A stretch of DNA of 21,486 nt from DASTQL01 sp035761805 (lineage in GTDB: Bacteria > Actinomycetota > Actinomycetes > Jiangellales > Jiangellaceae). The stretch is taken from assembly GCA_035761805.1 (NCBI GenBank), contig DASTQL010000011.1, positions 1-21,486 on the forward strand, written 5' to 3'. This document shows positions 15,342 to 21,486 of this stretch, piece by piece; position 1 is the first letter of the stretch; each line of letters begins with the position of its first letter. A model generated the notes under the pieces. It saw only the letters and a program-made list of their open reading frames with translations. It searched no databases and was not told the origin of the DNA. The position numbers were made by a program, and so were the translations under genes.

Positions 15342-16163
15342 GTGCCCGACCACCGACCGCGCCAGGGGACCGGGGCCGCCACGGCGGGTCCGGTCACCGG
15401 CGCGCCCGCGCCCGACGAGGCCGGCGAGGTCCTGACCGGCTACATCCACTCGGCCGAGACCACCGGCACGGTCAACGGGCCCGGCGTGCGCTACACGCTC
15501 TACATGTCCGGCTGCCCGCTGCGCTGCCTCTACTGCCACAACCCCGACACCTGGGAGATGCGGCTCGGCGAGCGGGTGCACGTGGAGCAGGTGGTCGAGG
15601 ACATCGGCAAGTTCCTGGTCTTCCTGGAGCGGACCGGCGGCGGGCTCACCGCGAGCGGCGGCGAACCGCTGCTGCAGCCTGGCTTCCTGCTCGCGCTCTT
15701 CCGCCGGGTCAAGCAACGCTGGGGGATGCGGACGGCGCTCGACACGTCCGGCAACCTGGGCGCCCGGGCACCGGACGCGCTGCTCGACGTCACCGACCTC
15801 GTGCTGCTCGATGTCAAGAGCGGGCTGCCAGCCACGTACCGCCGCGTCACCGGTGCCGAGCTGGCGCCGACGCTGGACTTCGGCCGCCGGCTCGCCGCGC
15901 GGGGGAACCGGATGTGGATCCGGTACGTGCTGGTGCCGGGCTACACCGACGGCGCGGACGACCTGGCGGCCGTGGCCGACTACGCGGCCTCGCTCGGCCC
16001 GGTGGTCGAGCGGGTGGAGGTACTCCCGTACCACGACCTCGGCGCGCACAAGTACACGGAGCTGGGGCTGACCTACCCGTTGCCGGGCGTGCCGGGGCCA
16101 ACCAGCGAGCAGGTGGAGACGACGCGGGCGGCCTTCCGGACCCGTGGGCTCACGGTGCTCTGA
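15342..16163 (+). CDS. pflA: Pyruvate formate-lyase activating enzyme (radical SAM)
   Basis: Radical SAM activase, 273 residues, that abstracts hydrogen from the lyase glycine using S-adenosylmethionine and a [4Fe-4S] cluster. The cluster motif is SGCPLRCLYCHNPDTW with Cys58, Cys62 and Cys65 (Cx3Cx2C). GYIHSAETTGTVNGPGVR before it and LTASGGEPLLQPGFL after it are typical of PflA. It has about 30 extra N-terminal residues compared with E. coli PflA; no in-frame later start is better. GTG 15342 lies just after the pflB stop, and GAGGA near that stop can act as its ribosome site, so it is probably translated with pflB. It is convergent with the acyltransferase gene. Confidence 0.96.
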   Translation: MPDHRPRQGTGAATAGPVTGAPAPDEAGEVLTGYIHSAETTGTVNGPGVRYTLYMSGCPLRCLYCHNPDTWEMRLGERVHVEQVVEDIGKFLVFLERTGGGLTASGGEPLLQPGFLLALFRRVKQRWGMRTALDTSGNLGARAPDALLDVTDLVLLDVKSGLPATYRRVTGAELAPTLDFGRRLAARGNRMWIRYVLVPGYTDGADDLAAVADYAASLGPVVERVEVLPYHDLGAHKYTELGLTYPLPGVPGPTSEQVETTRAAFRTRGLTVL

Positions 16164-16182
16164 CTTGCTGCGTCACTGTCCC

Positions 16183-16204
16183 GTGGCGTCCGCGTGGCGT
16201 CCGC
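16183..16204. repeat. 11-bp tandem duplication
   Basis: GTGGCGTCCGC occurs twice back to back in the 49-nt gap between the convergent pflA and acyltransferase genes. It looks like a small slippage duplication; no regulatory role is evident. Confidence 0.5.
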
Positions 16205-16212
16205 TGGACCGG

Positions 16213-17331
16213 TCAGACCACGCGCCCGACCCCGGGCAGCCGGGTGACGGCGTACCCGACCGCGAAGCACACCGGCACCGCGACGACTGCAACGAGCAGG
16301 AACTTGAGCTCGGGGCCCAGCGGCACGACCCGGAATGCCAGCATCACCGAGACGAGCACCACCGGGTGCAGCACGTACGTCGCATACGATCCCCGTCCGG
16401 CCTTGGCCATCAGCGGGCCGTGGGTCGGCCAGCGGCGGCGCACCCACGCCAGGCACCACAACGAGAACGTGACCGAGACGACGCCGTACAGGGTGGCGAA
16501 CGAAGCACTGGCCCAGTTGAAGCCACCCAGTGCCGCATCCAGCTGGTCGCGGGCCCCCGCGAAGGACACCAGCAGCAGGGTGAGGCCAACGCCGACGATG
16601 GTGACGTGGCCGAGCCGGCGCTCGGTGTCCCTGGACAACCGGCCGTCCCAGCCTGCCTCGGCAGCCATCACACCGAGCGCGAACAGGACTGCGGCCTGCG
16701 TCCAGGCGCTCACGCGCACGTTCAGTAGGTGGGTGTCGAGCAGCGTCGTGACCTGCCACACCGCCAGCGACCCGACGCCGATGGCCGACGCCGCGACGAC
16801 GAGCGATCTCCTGCCCGGCCTCCGGCGCAGACCGGTGAGGGGCCGGATCGACCGCAGCGCGGCGTAGCCCAGTGAGAAGCCAAGCAGCGCGACGACGAAC
16901 CACGTCACCGAGAACTCGGTGACGGCCAGATATCCGAGGAAGGTGTCGTCCTCATCCCACTGGTTGCCCAGGTAGTCGGCCAGCGGGTGCACGACCAGCA
17001 CGAAGAACAGCAGCGGTACGCCGAGCCGTAGCAGCCGGCTGCCCACGAAGCCGCCGGGTCCGCGTCGCGCCAGCGATCGGACCGAGAACCACCCGGCCAC
17101 CACGAACAGCGGGCCGAGCCCGAAGACGCCGCCTAGCAGAGCCGGCAGGGCGAACGCGACGGAGACGGCCGTGTTCGCCACCAGTTCGTCGTCGTAGTAG
17201 AAACCGGCGAAGTCTGCGACGTATCCCGTGGCGGTGTGCACCACGATGACGCCGGCGATCAGGACAACCCGCAGCGTGTCTACCCATCGCTCGCGCTGCC
17301 GGGTGTCCACCGAGTCGCCGGTCGAGGTCAT
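16213..17331 (-). CDS. Membrane acyltransferase, acyltransferase-3 family
   Basis: A 372-residue multi-pass membrane protein of the acyltransferase-3 family, which O-acylates sugars or cell-envelope components at the cytoplasmic membrane. The N-terminus has RWVDTLRVVLIAGVIVVHTA, with the conserved early His (about residue 32) of this family, and about ten hydrophobic helices follow, including a late YATYVLHPVVLVSVMLAF typical of the family. ATG 17331 was chosen because GGGGAGG ends about 5 nt upstream; ATG 17349 is also in frame but has a weaker site. The acceptor is unknown. Family membership is clear from topology and motifs; OafA/ExoZ-like function is inference. Confidence 0.85.
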   Translation of the reverse strand: MTSTGDSVDTRQRERWVDTLRVVLIAGVIVVHTATGYVADFAGFYYDDELVANTAVSVAFALPALLGGVFGLGPLFVVAGWFSVRSLARRGPGGFVGSRLLRLGVPLLFFVLVVHPLADYLGNQWDEDDTFLGYLAVTEFSVTWFVVALLGFSLGYAALRSIRPLTGLRRRPGRRSLVVAASAIGVGSLAVWQVTTLLDTHLLNVRVSAWTQAAVLFALGVMAAEAGWDGRLSRDTERRLGHVTIVGVGLTLLLVSFAGARDQLDAALGGFNWASASFATLYGVVSVTFSLWCLAWVRRRWPTHGPLMAKAGRGSYATYVLHPVVLVSVMLAFRVVPLGPELKFLLVAVVAVPVCFAVGYAVTRLPGVGRVV

Positions 17332-17536
17332 GAGCACCTCCCCGCTCATCCCCAGCGTGCGTCGGCCGCGGCTGAGGAAGCAGAGGCAGACGACCCAGCT
17401 CAGAAGGTGTGCGCTCCGGCCCCCGGAACCCCGATCGGATCACCGGAGCCGTCGACGCGGTGTTCCGCCGCGCGATGTGGCTCGGTGCCGGGTTCGCTCG
17501 CCCAGCGCTGTCCCCCGCCACGCCGGGGCTCTTCCC

Positions 17537-17641
17537 GGCCTGACCACATGCGAGGCCGTGATCGCCGACCTCCTCAGCCGCGGCCTCACCAACCCGATGA
17601 TCGCCGAGTGGCTTTGCCTGTCGAGGAAGATCGTCACCGAG
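17537..17641 (+). pseudogene. Fragment of a LuxR-type helix-turn-helix domain
   Basis: Translation of this stretch aligns with the LuxR DNA-binding domain: GLTTCEAVIADLLSRGLTN then PMIAEWLCLSRKIVTE, corresponding to the canonical GLTxREAEVLxLLARGLTN xEIAExLxLSxxTVxxH. The recognition-helix end and the C-terminal helix are lost after KIVTE, no start codon or sensor domain lies upstream, and the surrounding frame reads as non-coding. I interpret it as the relic of a deleted LuxR-family regulator gene. It sits alone in a 465-nt gap between two minus-strand genes. Confidence 0.6.
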
Positions 17642-17772
17642 GGGCCCTCGCCAGGCGCCGGGGCGTCCTGTGGCTCACACTCGAGGTGCCAGCGCCCCCT
17701 CACGGAGGTGCTCGTCGTCGCGCAGGCCGTCCAGGCGCTGACGCTCCCGTGCCAGTCAAGGTGGCGGGAACG

Positions 17773-17794
17773 GCTCGGGCGTCAGTCCCCGAGC
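17773..17794 (-). terminator. Terminator hairpin of the minus-strand hydrolase gene
   Basis: GCTCGGG (17773-17779) and CCCGAGC (17788-17794) form a perfect 7-bp stem with an eight-base loop, starting 2 nt past the stop codon of the hydrolase gene at 17797. Position and GC-rich stem fit a simple terminator. Confidence 0.5.
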
Positions 17795-17796
17795 GC

Positions 17797-18534
17797 TCAA
17801 GCCTGCCGCGCCGCCTGGGCGATGATGTCGGCCAGCTCGGCCGGCCGGCTCCACATCGGCCAGTGGCCCGTGGGCAGGTCGACGAGCTCCAGCCGCCGGT
17901 GCTGCAGGAGCCCGGCGAGGAACGGCATTCCCTGCTGGGCGTAGGAGCGGTAGTCGGCCGCCGAGAAGGCGGTGCACACCATGGTGCCCGGCACGTCGAG
18001 ACGACGGTCGTCGGCGAGCGAGGCGGCCTCGCGCATCGAGCAGGCCGGTTGCGGAACGGCCCGCTCCTGGAACGTGGCCAGCTGTTCCTCGCTCAGACCC
18101 GCCATCGACCCCTGCTCGAGCTCCTCGTCGTACTGGGCCGAGAGCGGGTGCTCGCTGCCTCCCACGTCGGGGTCGATGGCGTACCCGTCAACGACCGGCG
18201 CCGTATCGACCCAGACGACGTGGTCGACCTCGTCGACGTGCCGGTCCAGGGCGACGGTTGCAGGGACGGTCGCGCCGCTATGGGCGACCAGCACGGTGCG
18301 GGCGCCATCAGGTGCGAGGGCGAGAGCCTGCTCGATCGCCGCGACCTGGTCCTGCAGGCGCACGGAACCGCGATCAGGGTGGTTGGCCTCGAGGCCCGGC
18401 AGGGTGAGCGTGACCGCCGCCACACCGTACTCGTGCAGGTGGGCGACGACCTCGTCCCAGGCCCAGGCACCGAGCCAGAAGCCCGGGACGAGGACGACGT
18501 GGGCGGGAGCCTGGCTCCCGGCGGTACTGCTCAT
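17797..18534 (-). CDS. Alpha/beta hydrolase (HSG nucleophile type)
   Basis: A 245-residue alpha/beta hydrolase. VVLVPGFWLGAWAWDEVVAHL supplies the oxyanion hole, LTLPGLEANHP follows, the nucleophile is Ser86 in LVAHSGA rather than the usual GxSxG, and the base is His224 in PTGHWPMW. The HSG form occurs in a known group of small hydrolases related to methyl-ester and cyanohydrin-type esterases; the substrate is unknown. ATG 18534 is chosen because the protein starts cleanly there; CACAAT lies exactly six bases upstream, suggesting a leaderless mRNA, although the -35 is poor. The gene is divergent from the DGPF/ECF42 operon and ends just before a terminator hairpin. Confidence 0.87.
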   Translation of the reverse strand: MSSTAGSQAPAHVVLVPGFWLGAWAWDEVVAHLHEYGVAAVTLTLPGLEANHPDRGSVRLQDQVAAIEQALALAPDGARTVLVAHSGATVPATVALDRHVDEVDHVVWVDTAPVVDGYAIDPDVGGSEHPLSAQYDEELEQGSMAGLSEEQLATFQERAVPQPACSMREAASLADDRRLDVPGTMVCTAFSAADYRSYAQQGMPFLAGLLQHRRLELVDLPTGHWPMWSRPAELADIIAQAARQA

Positions 18535-18773
18535 GGCGCCATTGTGCCGAATCATCCAGGGCCGTTCCGGTCCGCGAGCGGTGGAGACGTACGTGCTTCC
18601 GAGCGACATCCCCCTCGTCCTGCAGCCGCACGGTCTGCTGCAGCGGCGATCGCCGTTCCATCCGTCCATGGTCGCAGTCCGCGCGCTGGGTGGGGCGCAC
18701 GATGGCCTGCCGATCTTGCCGAGAAGTGGGCGCGCCGCTACGAGCCAGGTAAGCCGTCGACCTACGACAACAA
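18535..18773. other. Divergent intergenic region without a recognised gene
   Basis: Between the minus-strand hydrolase and the DGPF gene 315 nt hold no supportable coding region. Frames stay open on both strands because of high GC, but no start/ribosome-site combination or protein motif was seen. The right end contains the ECF42-type promoter listed separately. Confidence 0.5.
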
Positions 18774-18800
18774 TGTCGAGAAGCGAGGAGCGGCTCCGTC
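18774..18800 (+). promoter_or_regulatory. ECF42-dependent promoter (TGTCGA-N17-CGTC)
   Basis: TGTCGA (18774-18779) and CGTC (18797-18800) are separated by 17 nt. Published work on ECF42 sigma factors describes a -35 of TGTCGA and a -10 of CGA/TC in front of DGPF-protein genes, and this site fits both boxes. It is 50 nt upstream of ATG 18850, giving a leader of about 40 nt. The sigma factor gene it would serve is in the same operon, so autoregulation is implied. Confidence 0.75.
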
Positions 18801-18849
18801 CCTGGGGCGAACGTGGCCACCATGGCCGCACTGCATCGAGGAGGACATG

Positions 18850-19257
18850 ATGGCCAAGTACCTGTTGCTCAAGCACTACCGAGGTGGCCCGACGCCGGTG
18901 CACGACGTACCCATGGACCGGTGGACTGAGGAGGAGATCGCCGCCCACATGCAGTACATGCACGACTTCGCTGCACGGCTCGAGGGCACCGGCGAGTTCG
19001 TCGACGGCCAGGCGCTGTCCCCGGAAGGCACCTTCGTCCGCTACGACGGTGAAGGGCGACCGCCGGTGACCGACGGCCCCTTCGCGGAGACCAAGGACCT
19101 GATCGCCGGCTGGTATGTGATCGACGTCGACGGCTACGACCGCGCAGTCGAGCTGGCCGGCGAGCTGTCGGCGGCTCCAGGGGCAGGCGGAAAGCCGATC
19201 CACGAGTGGCTCGAGGTGCGCCCCTTCCTGACCGCACCTCCGACCGTCACAGAGTGA
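18850..19257 (+). CDS. DGPF-domain (YCII-related) protein
   Basis: A 135-residue ferredoxin-fold-like protein of the YCII-related family. It begins with AKYLLLKHYRGG, and the name-giving DGPF motif (residues 75-78, in RPPVTDGPFAETKDLIAGWYVID) is intact. The protein family is almost always encoded next to ECF42 sigma factors and is their regulon product; its biochemical role is not established. ATG 18850 is preferred over ATG 18847 because AGGAGG (18839-18844) is 5 nt from the former and only 2 nt from the latter. The stop codon overlaps the sigma factor start as GTGA. Confidence 0.92.
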   Translation: MAKYLLLKHYRGGPTPVHDVPMDRWTEEEIAAHMQYMHDFAARLEGTGEFVDGQALSPEGTFVRYDGEGRPPVTDGPFAETKDLIAGWYVIDVDGYDRAVELAGELSAAPGAGGKPIHEWLEVRPFLTAPPTVTE

Positions 19258-19259
19258 CG
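19245..19259 (+). promoter_or_regulatory. Hairpin at the DGPF stop / sigma-factor start junction
   Basis: CGTCAC (19245-19250) and GTGACG (19254-19259) form perfect 6-bp arms around AGA, with the GTG start and TGA stop in the right arm. In mRNA this would hide the sigma factor start unless ribosomes finishing the DGPF gene open it, giving tight translational coupling. No separate Shine-Dalgarno site is evident. The function is inferred. Confidence 0.35.
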
Positions 19260-20408
19260 TCGACAGGCGAACACCGACTCCGGGCACTTACGCCGTCAGT
19301 GATCGGGGTCCTCGTCCGCCGCGGAGCCGACTTCGAGGCGGCCGAGGACGCCGTCCAGGACGCCCTGGTCGAAGCGGTGCGCCTGTGGGCGACCGGACCG
19401 CCGCGCGACCCGAAGGGCTGGCTGGTCACCGTGGCCTGGCGCAAGTTCCTCGATGCCGCCCGCGCCGATGCCTCCCGGCGTCGGCGCGAGGAGCTCGTCG
19501 AGGAGCAGCCGGCCCCCGGTCCCGCCGCGTCGGTGGACGACACCTTGCAGCTCTACTTCCTGTGCGCCCACCCGTCCCTCACGCCGGCGTCGGCTGTCGC
19601 ACTCACCCTGCGCGCCGTCGGCGGCCTGACCACACGTCAGATCGCGCAGGCCTACCTCGTGCCGGAGGCGACCATGGCACAGCGGATCAGCCGGGCCAAG
19701 AGAACCGTCTCGGACGTCCGGTTCGACCAGCCCGGCGACGTCGCCACGGTCCTGCGCGTGTTGTACCTCGTCTTCAACGAGGGCTACTCGGGCGACCTCG
19801 ACCTCGCCGCGGAGGCCATCCGGCTGACCCGCCAACTGGCGACCGCCATCGACCACGAGGAGGTCGCCGGGCTCCTGGCCCTGATGCTGCTCCACCACGC
19901 CCGGCGCTCCGCCCGCACCCGCCCCGATGGCAGTCTCGTGCCGCTCACCGAGCAGGACCGCAACCTCTGGGACAGGCGGCTGATCGCCGAGGGCGTCGAG
20001 ATCCTGCAAACCGCCCTCGCCCGGGACAGGATCGGCGAGTTCCAGGCCCAGGCGGCGATCGCGGCTCTGCACGCCGACGCCCGCACGGCCGTGGAGACCG
20101 ACTGGGTGCAGATCGTCGAGTGGTACGACGAGCTGGTGCGGCTCACCGACAGCCCGCTCGTCCGCCTCAACCGTGCCGTAGCCGTCGGCGAGGCCGACGG
20201 TCCGCGGGCGGGCCTGGCCGCCTTGGCGAAGCTCGACCCCACGTTGCCGCGCCATGCCGCGGTCGCTGCCTACCTGCAGGAGCGGGACGGGGACGCGGCG
20301 ACCGCCGCGCGCCTCTACGCCGAAGCCGCCAGGCAGGCGTCCAACCTCCGAGAACGCGACCACCTGACCCGACAGGCGGCACGGCTCAACACCACCCGTC
20401 GCGGTTGA
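19254..20408 (+). CDS. ECF42-type RNA polymerase sigma factor with C-terminal extension
   Basis: Extracytoplasmic-function sigma factor of group ECF42, 384 residues. Region 2 covers roughly residues 10-80 (ADFEAAEDAVQDALVEAVRLW, DPKGWLVTVAWRKFLDAAR), and region 4 about 100-155 (LTLRAVGGLTTRQIAQAYLVPEATMAQRISRAKR). A long helical C-terminal domain of about 220 residues follows (VLRVLYLVFNEGYSG, LNRAVAVGEADGP, ending in TPR-like helices), the feature that defines this group and is reported to be required for activity; there is no anti-sigma gene. GTG 19254 overlaps the DGPF stop by GTGA; the upstream open frame lies inside the DGPF gene. The DGPF neighbour and the matching promoter make this a complete, self-regulated module. 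Confidence 0.94.
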   Translation: MTSTGEHRLRALTPSVIGVLVRRGADFEAAEDAVQDALVEAVRLWATGPPRDPKGWLVTVAWRKFLDAARADASRRRREELVEEQPAPGPAASVDDTLQLYFLCAHPSLTPASAVALTLRAVGGLTTRQIAQAYLVPEATMAQRISRAKRTVSDVRFDQPGDVATVLRVLYLVFNEGYSGDLDLAAEAIRLTRQLATAIDHEEVAGLLALMLLHHARRSARTRPDGSLVPLTEQDRNLWDRRLIAEGVEILQTALARDRIGEFQAQAAIAALHADARTAVETDWVQIVEWYDELVRLTDSPLVRLNRAVAVGEADGPRAGLAALAKLDPTLPRHAAVAAYLQERDGDAATAARLYAEAARQASNLRERDHLTRQAARLNTTRRG

Positions 20409-20768
20409 CCACCGACCGGGAGATACCGCTGCTCCACCCGCCGTTCATAACCAAGGGCTCGTCGCTCGGCGTGCCCAGGTCGCTGGTGCCGCCGGGTCAA
20501 CCGGTTCGGGTCCGTGAACACCGGTCTGGCGAGCTCGGGACCCGAGGCGAGCACCCGAGGCCACTGGACTGGTGGACGCCGTCGTCGTCTCCGCGCCGGC
20601 GGGACTCCTCCCGGTCCGGCGCTCCTTGACCTGGGCGCCGTTCACCCGCCCGCCGCAGCTGATCCCGCTCGTATGCCACTCCCGGTCACGCCCGTGGCCA
20701 GCGGCGACCGATGAGTTCGACACCGCCGTGTCGTCACAACCCTGACCGCGACGCAAGGAGCACACTGG
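20409..20768. other. 360-nt intergenic region without a recognised gene
   Basis: No gene could be supported between the sigma factor and the last hydrolase gene. A minus-strand frame (about 20420-20554) reads as plausible protein (TDPNRLTRRHQRPGHAERR) but has no recognisable family and may be chance or a relic. A short palindrome CTCGGGACCCGAG lies at 20534-20546. The right end holds the inverted repeat listed next. Confidence 0.4.
20718..20733. promoter_or_regulatory. Inverted repeat upstream of the last hydrolase gene
   Basis: CGACAC (20718-20723) and GTGTCG (20728-20733) are perfect arms around CGCC, 35 nt before the GTG start. It could be an operator or part of a leader hairpin; no matching regulator is in the window. 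Confidence 0.35.
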
Positions 20769-21473
20769 GTGGCCACGTTCGTGTTGATCCACGGCGCCGG
20801 TGACGTCGGCTGGTACTGGCACCTGGTGCAGGCCGAACTGCGTCGCCGCGGCCACGACGCGCTCGCCCCCGATCTGCCCTGCGAGGACAACTCGGCCACC
20901 CTCGACGACTACGCCGACACCGTGGTCGAGGCGATCGGCGGCCGCCGCGACCTGGTCGTGGTCGGCCAGTCCTACGGCGGATTCACCGCACCGCTGGTGG
21001 CCGACCGGGCGCGGGCCGACCTGCTGGTGCTGGTCGCCGGCATGGTCCCGGTACCCGGTGAGCCGCCAGCACGGTGGTGGGACACCACCGGCTACCGCCA
21101 CGCCGTGCGCGAGCAGGCCCGCCGCGACGGCGGCCTGACCGGCAGCGACGACCCGTTGCTCACCTTCTACCATGACCTGCCCCGCGCCCTCGCCGAGCAG
21201 GCCATGGGCAAGGAGCGGGACGAGTCCGACGCCGCCTACCAGCAGCCCTGGCCGCTGACGGCCTGGCCGGACGTCACCACCAGATTCGTGCTCTGCACCG
21301 AGGACCGGTTCTTCCCGCCCGAGTTCCTCCGTCGCGTGGTGGCCGACCGGCTGGCCATCGTCCCCGATCAGATCAAGGCCGGACACTGCGTCGCCCTGAG
21401 CCACCCCGCCGAGCTCACCGATCTGCTGACCAGCTACCTCGCCACCACGGATGCAGGTGCTCCGCAGCGCTGA
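20769..21473 (+). CDS. Alpha/beta hydrolase (GQSYGG nucleophile type)
   Basis: A 234-residue alpha/beta hydrolase related to small plant-type esterases and bacterial homologues. TFVLIHGAGDVGWYWHLV forms the oxyanion region, ALAPDLPCEDNSATLDDYAD is the family-typical second segment, the nucleophile is Ser68 in VVGQSYGGF, the acid is likely the Asp in CTEDRFFPP and the base is His206 in KAGHCVALSHP. The triad is complete; the substrate is unknown. GTG 20769 has AAGGAG (20755-20760) 8 nt upstream. It is a single gene with an inverted repeat in its upstream region, and is only distantly similar to the other two hydrolases here. It ends 13 nt before the window edge. Confidence 0.92.
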   Translation: MATFVLIHGAGDVGWYWHLVQAELRRRGHDALAPDLPCEDNSATLDDYADTVVEAIGGRRDLVVVGQSYGGFTAPLVADRARADLLVLVAGMVPVPGEPPARWWDTTGYRHAVREQARRDGGLTGSDDPLLTFYHDLPRALAEQAMGKERDESDAAYQQPWPLTAWPDVTTRFVLCTEDRFFPPEFLRRVVADRLAIVPDQIKAGHCVALSHPAELTDLLTSYLATTDAGAPQR

Positions 21474-21486
21474 CAGCGGCGCCCCT

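Noticed and set aside
17236..18849. Long plus-strand open frame running through the 17797-18534 hydrolase and into the DGPF gene
   Set aside because: Only its last part (from 18850) is a real gene; the rest is shadow of the minus-strand hydrolase and intergenic DNA.
20315..20554. Small minus-strand gene after the sigma factor
   Set aside because: Overlaps the sigma factor C-terminus, no recognised family and no ribosome site; kept only as a remark on the intergenic region.

Overview
The window reads as chromosomal DNA from a very high-GC actinobacterium. Strong third-position GC, many GTG starts, long antisense shadow ORFs, leaderless-looking promoters and the protein families (a LigD-type ligase, ECF42 sigma factor, LCP protein, MMPL transporter) all fit; a Nocardioides-like genus is a guess from protein style only. 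No insertion sequence, prophage, CRISPR array or plasmid function is visible. One decayed gene fragment (a LuxR-type helix-turn-helix) is present.

Layout, left to right. (1) 1-3028: the 3' part of a secreted-type M14 zinc carboxypeptidase, an 18-bp perfect hairpin that can end transcription from both sides, tRNA-Ser(GCT) on the minus strand, and a phosphoribosyltransferase. (2) 3164-4696: a multi-pass LytR-CpsA-Psr cell-wall protein, convergent with a minus-strand operon of an MMPL exporter and a small membrane PH-like protein (4749-7435). (3) 7435-8142: the exporter is divergent from a TetR regulator. The ~100-bp gap holds three 17-bp tandem repeats overlying two apparently leaderless promoters. 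(4) 8168-11027: a spermidine-synthase-like protein overlaps the end of an APH-like kinase, and this pair is divergent from a stand-alone LigD-type ATP-dependent DNA ligase. (5) 11098-12941: an alpha/beta hydrolase overlapping a second TetR gene, with a perfect TTGACA promoter and a 15-bp palindrome on the -10 region, then a VOC/glyoxalase protein. (6) 13070-16163: pyruvate formate-lyase and its radical-SAM activase, a complete anaerobic pyruvate-cleaving module. (7) 16213-18534 (minus strand): a membrane acyltransferase and an alpha/beta hydrolase, separated by a degraded region with the LuxR remnant. (8) 18774-20408: a DGPF/YCII protein and an ECF42 sigma factor joined by a GTGA stop/start overlap, preceded by a match to the published ECF42 promoter (TGTCGA, 17 nt, CGTC). 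(9) 20769-21473: a third alpha/beta hydrolase.

Functionally the region is a series of small, self-contained, locally regulated modules rather than one pathway. The regulatory DNA is the most informative part: two TetR/operator arrangements, one autoregulated ECF42 module, and several promoters whose -10 box sits 6-8 nt before the start codon. I did not find a clear new multi-gene system; the best candidates for follow-up are the 17-bp repeat promoter and the ECF42/DGPF unit.
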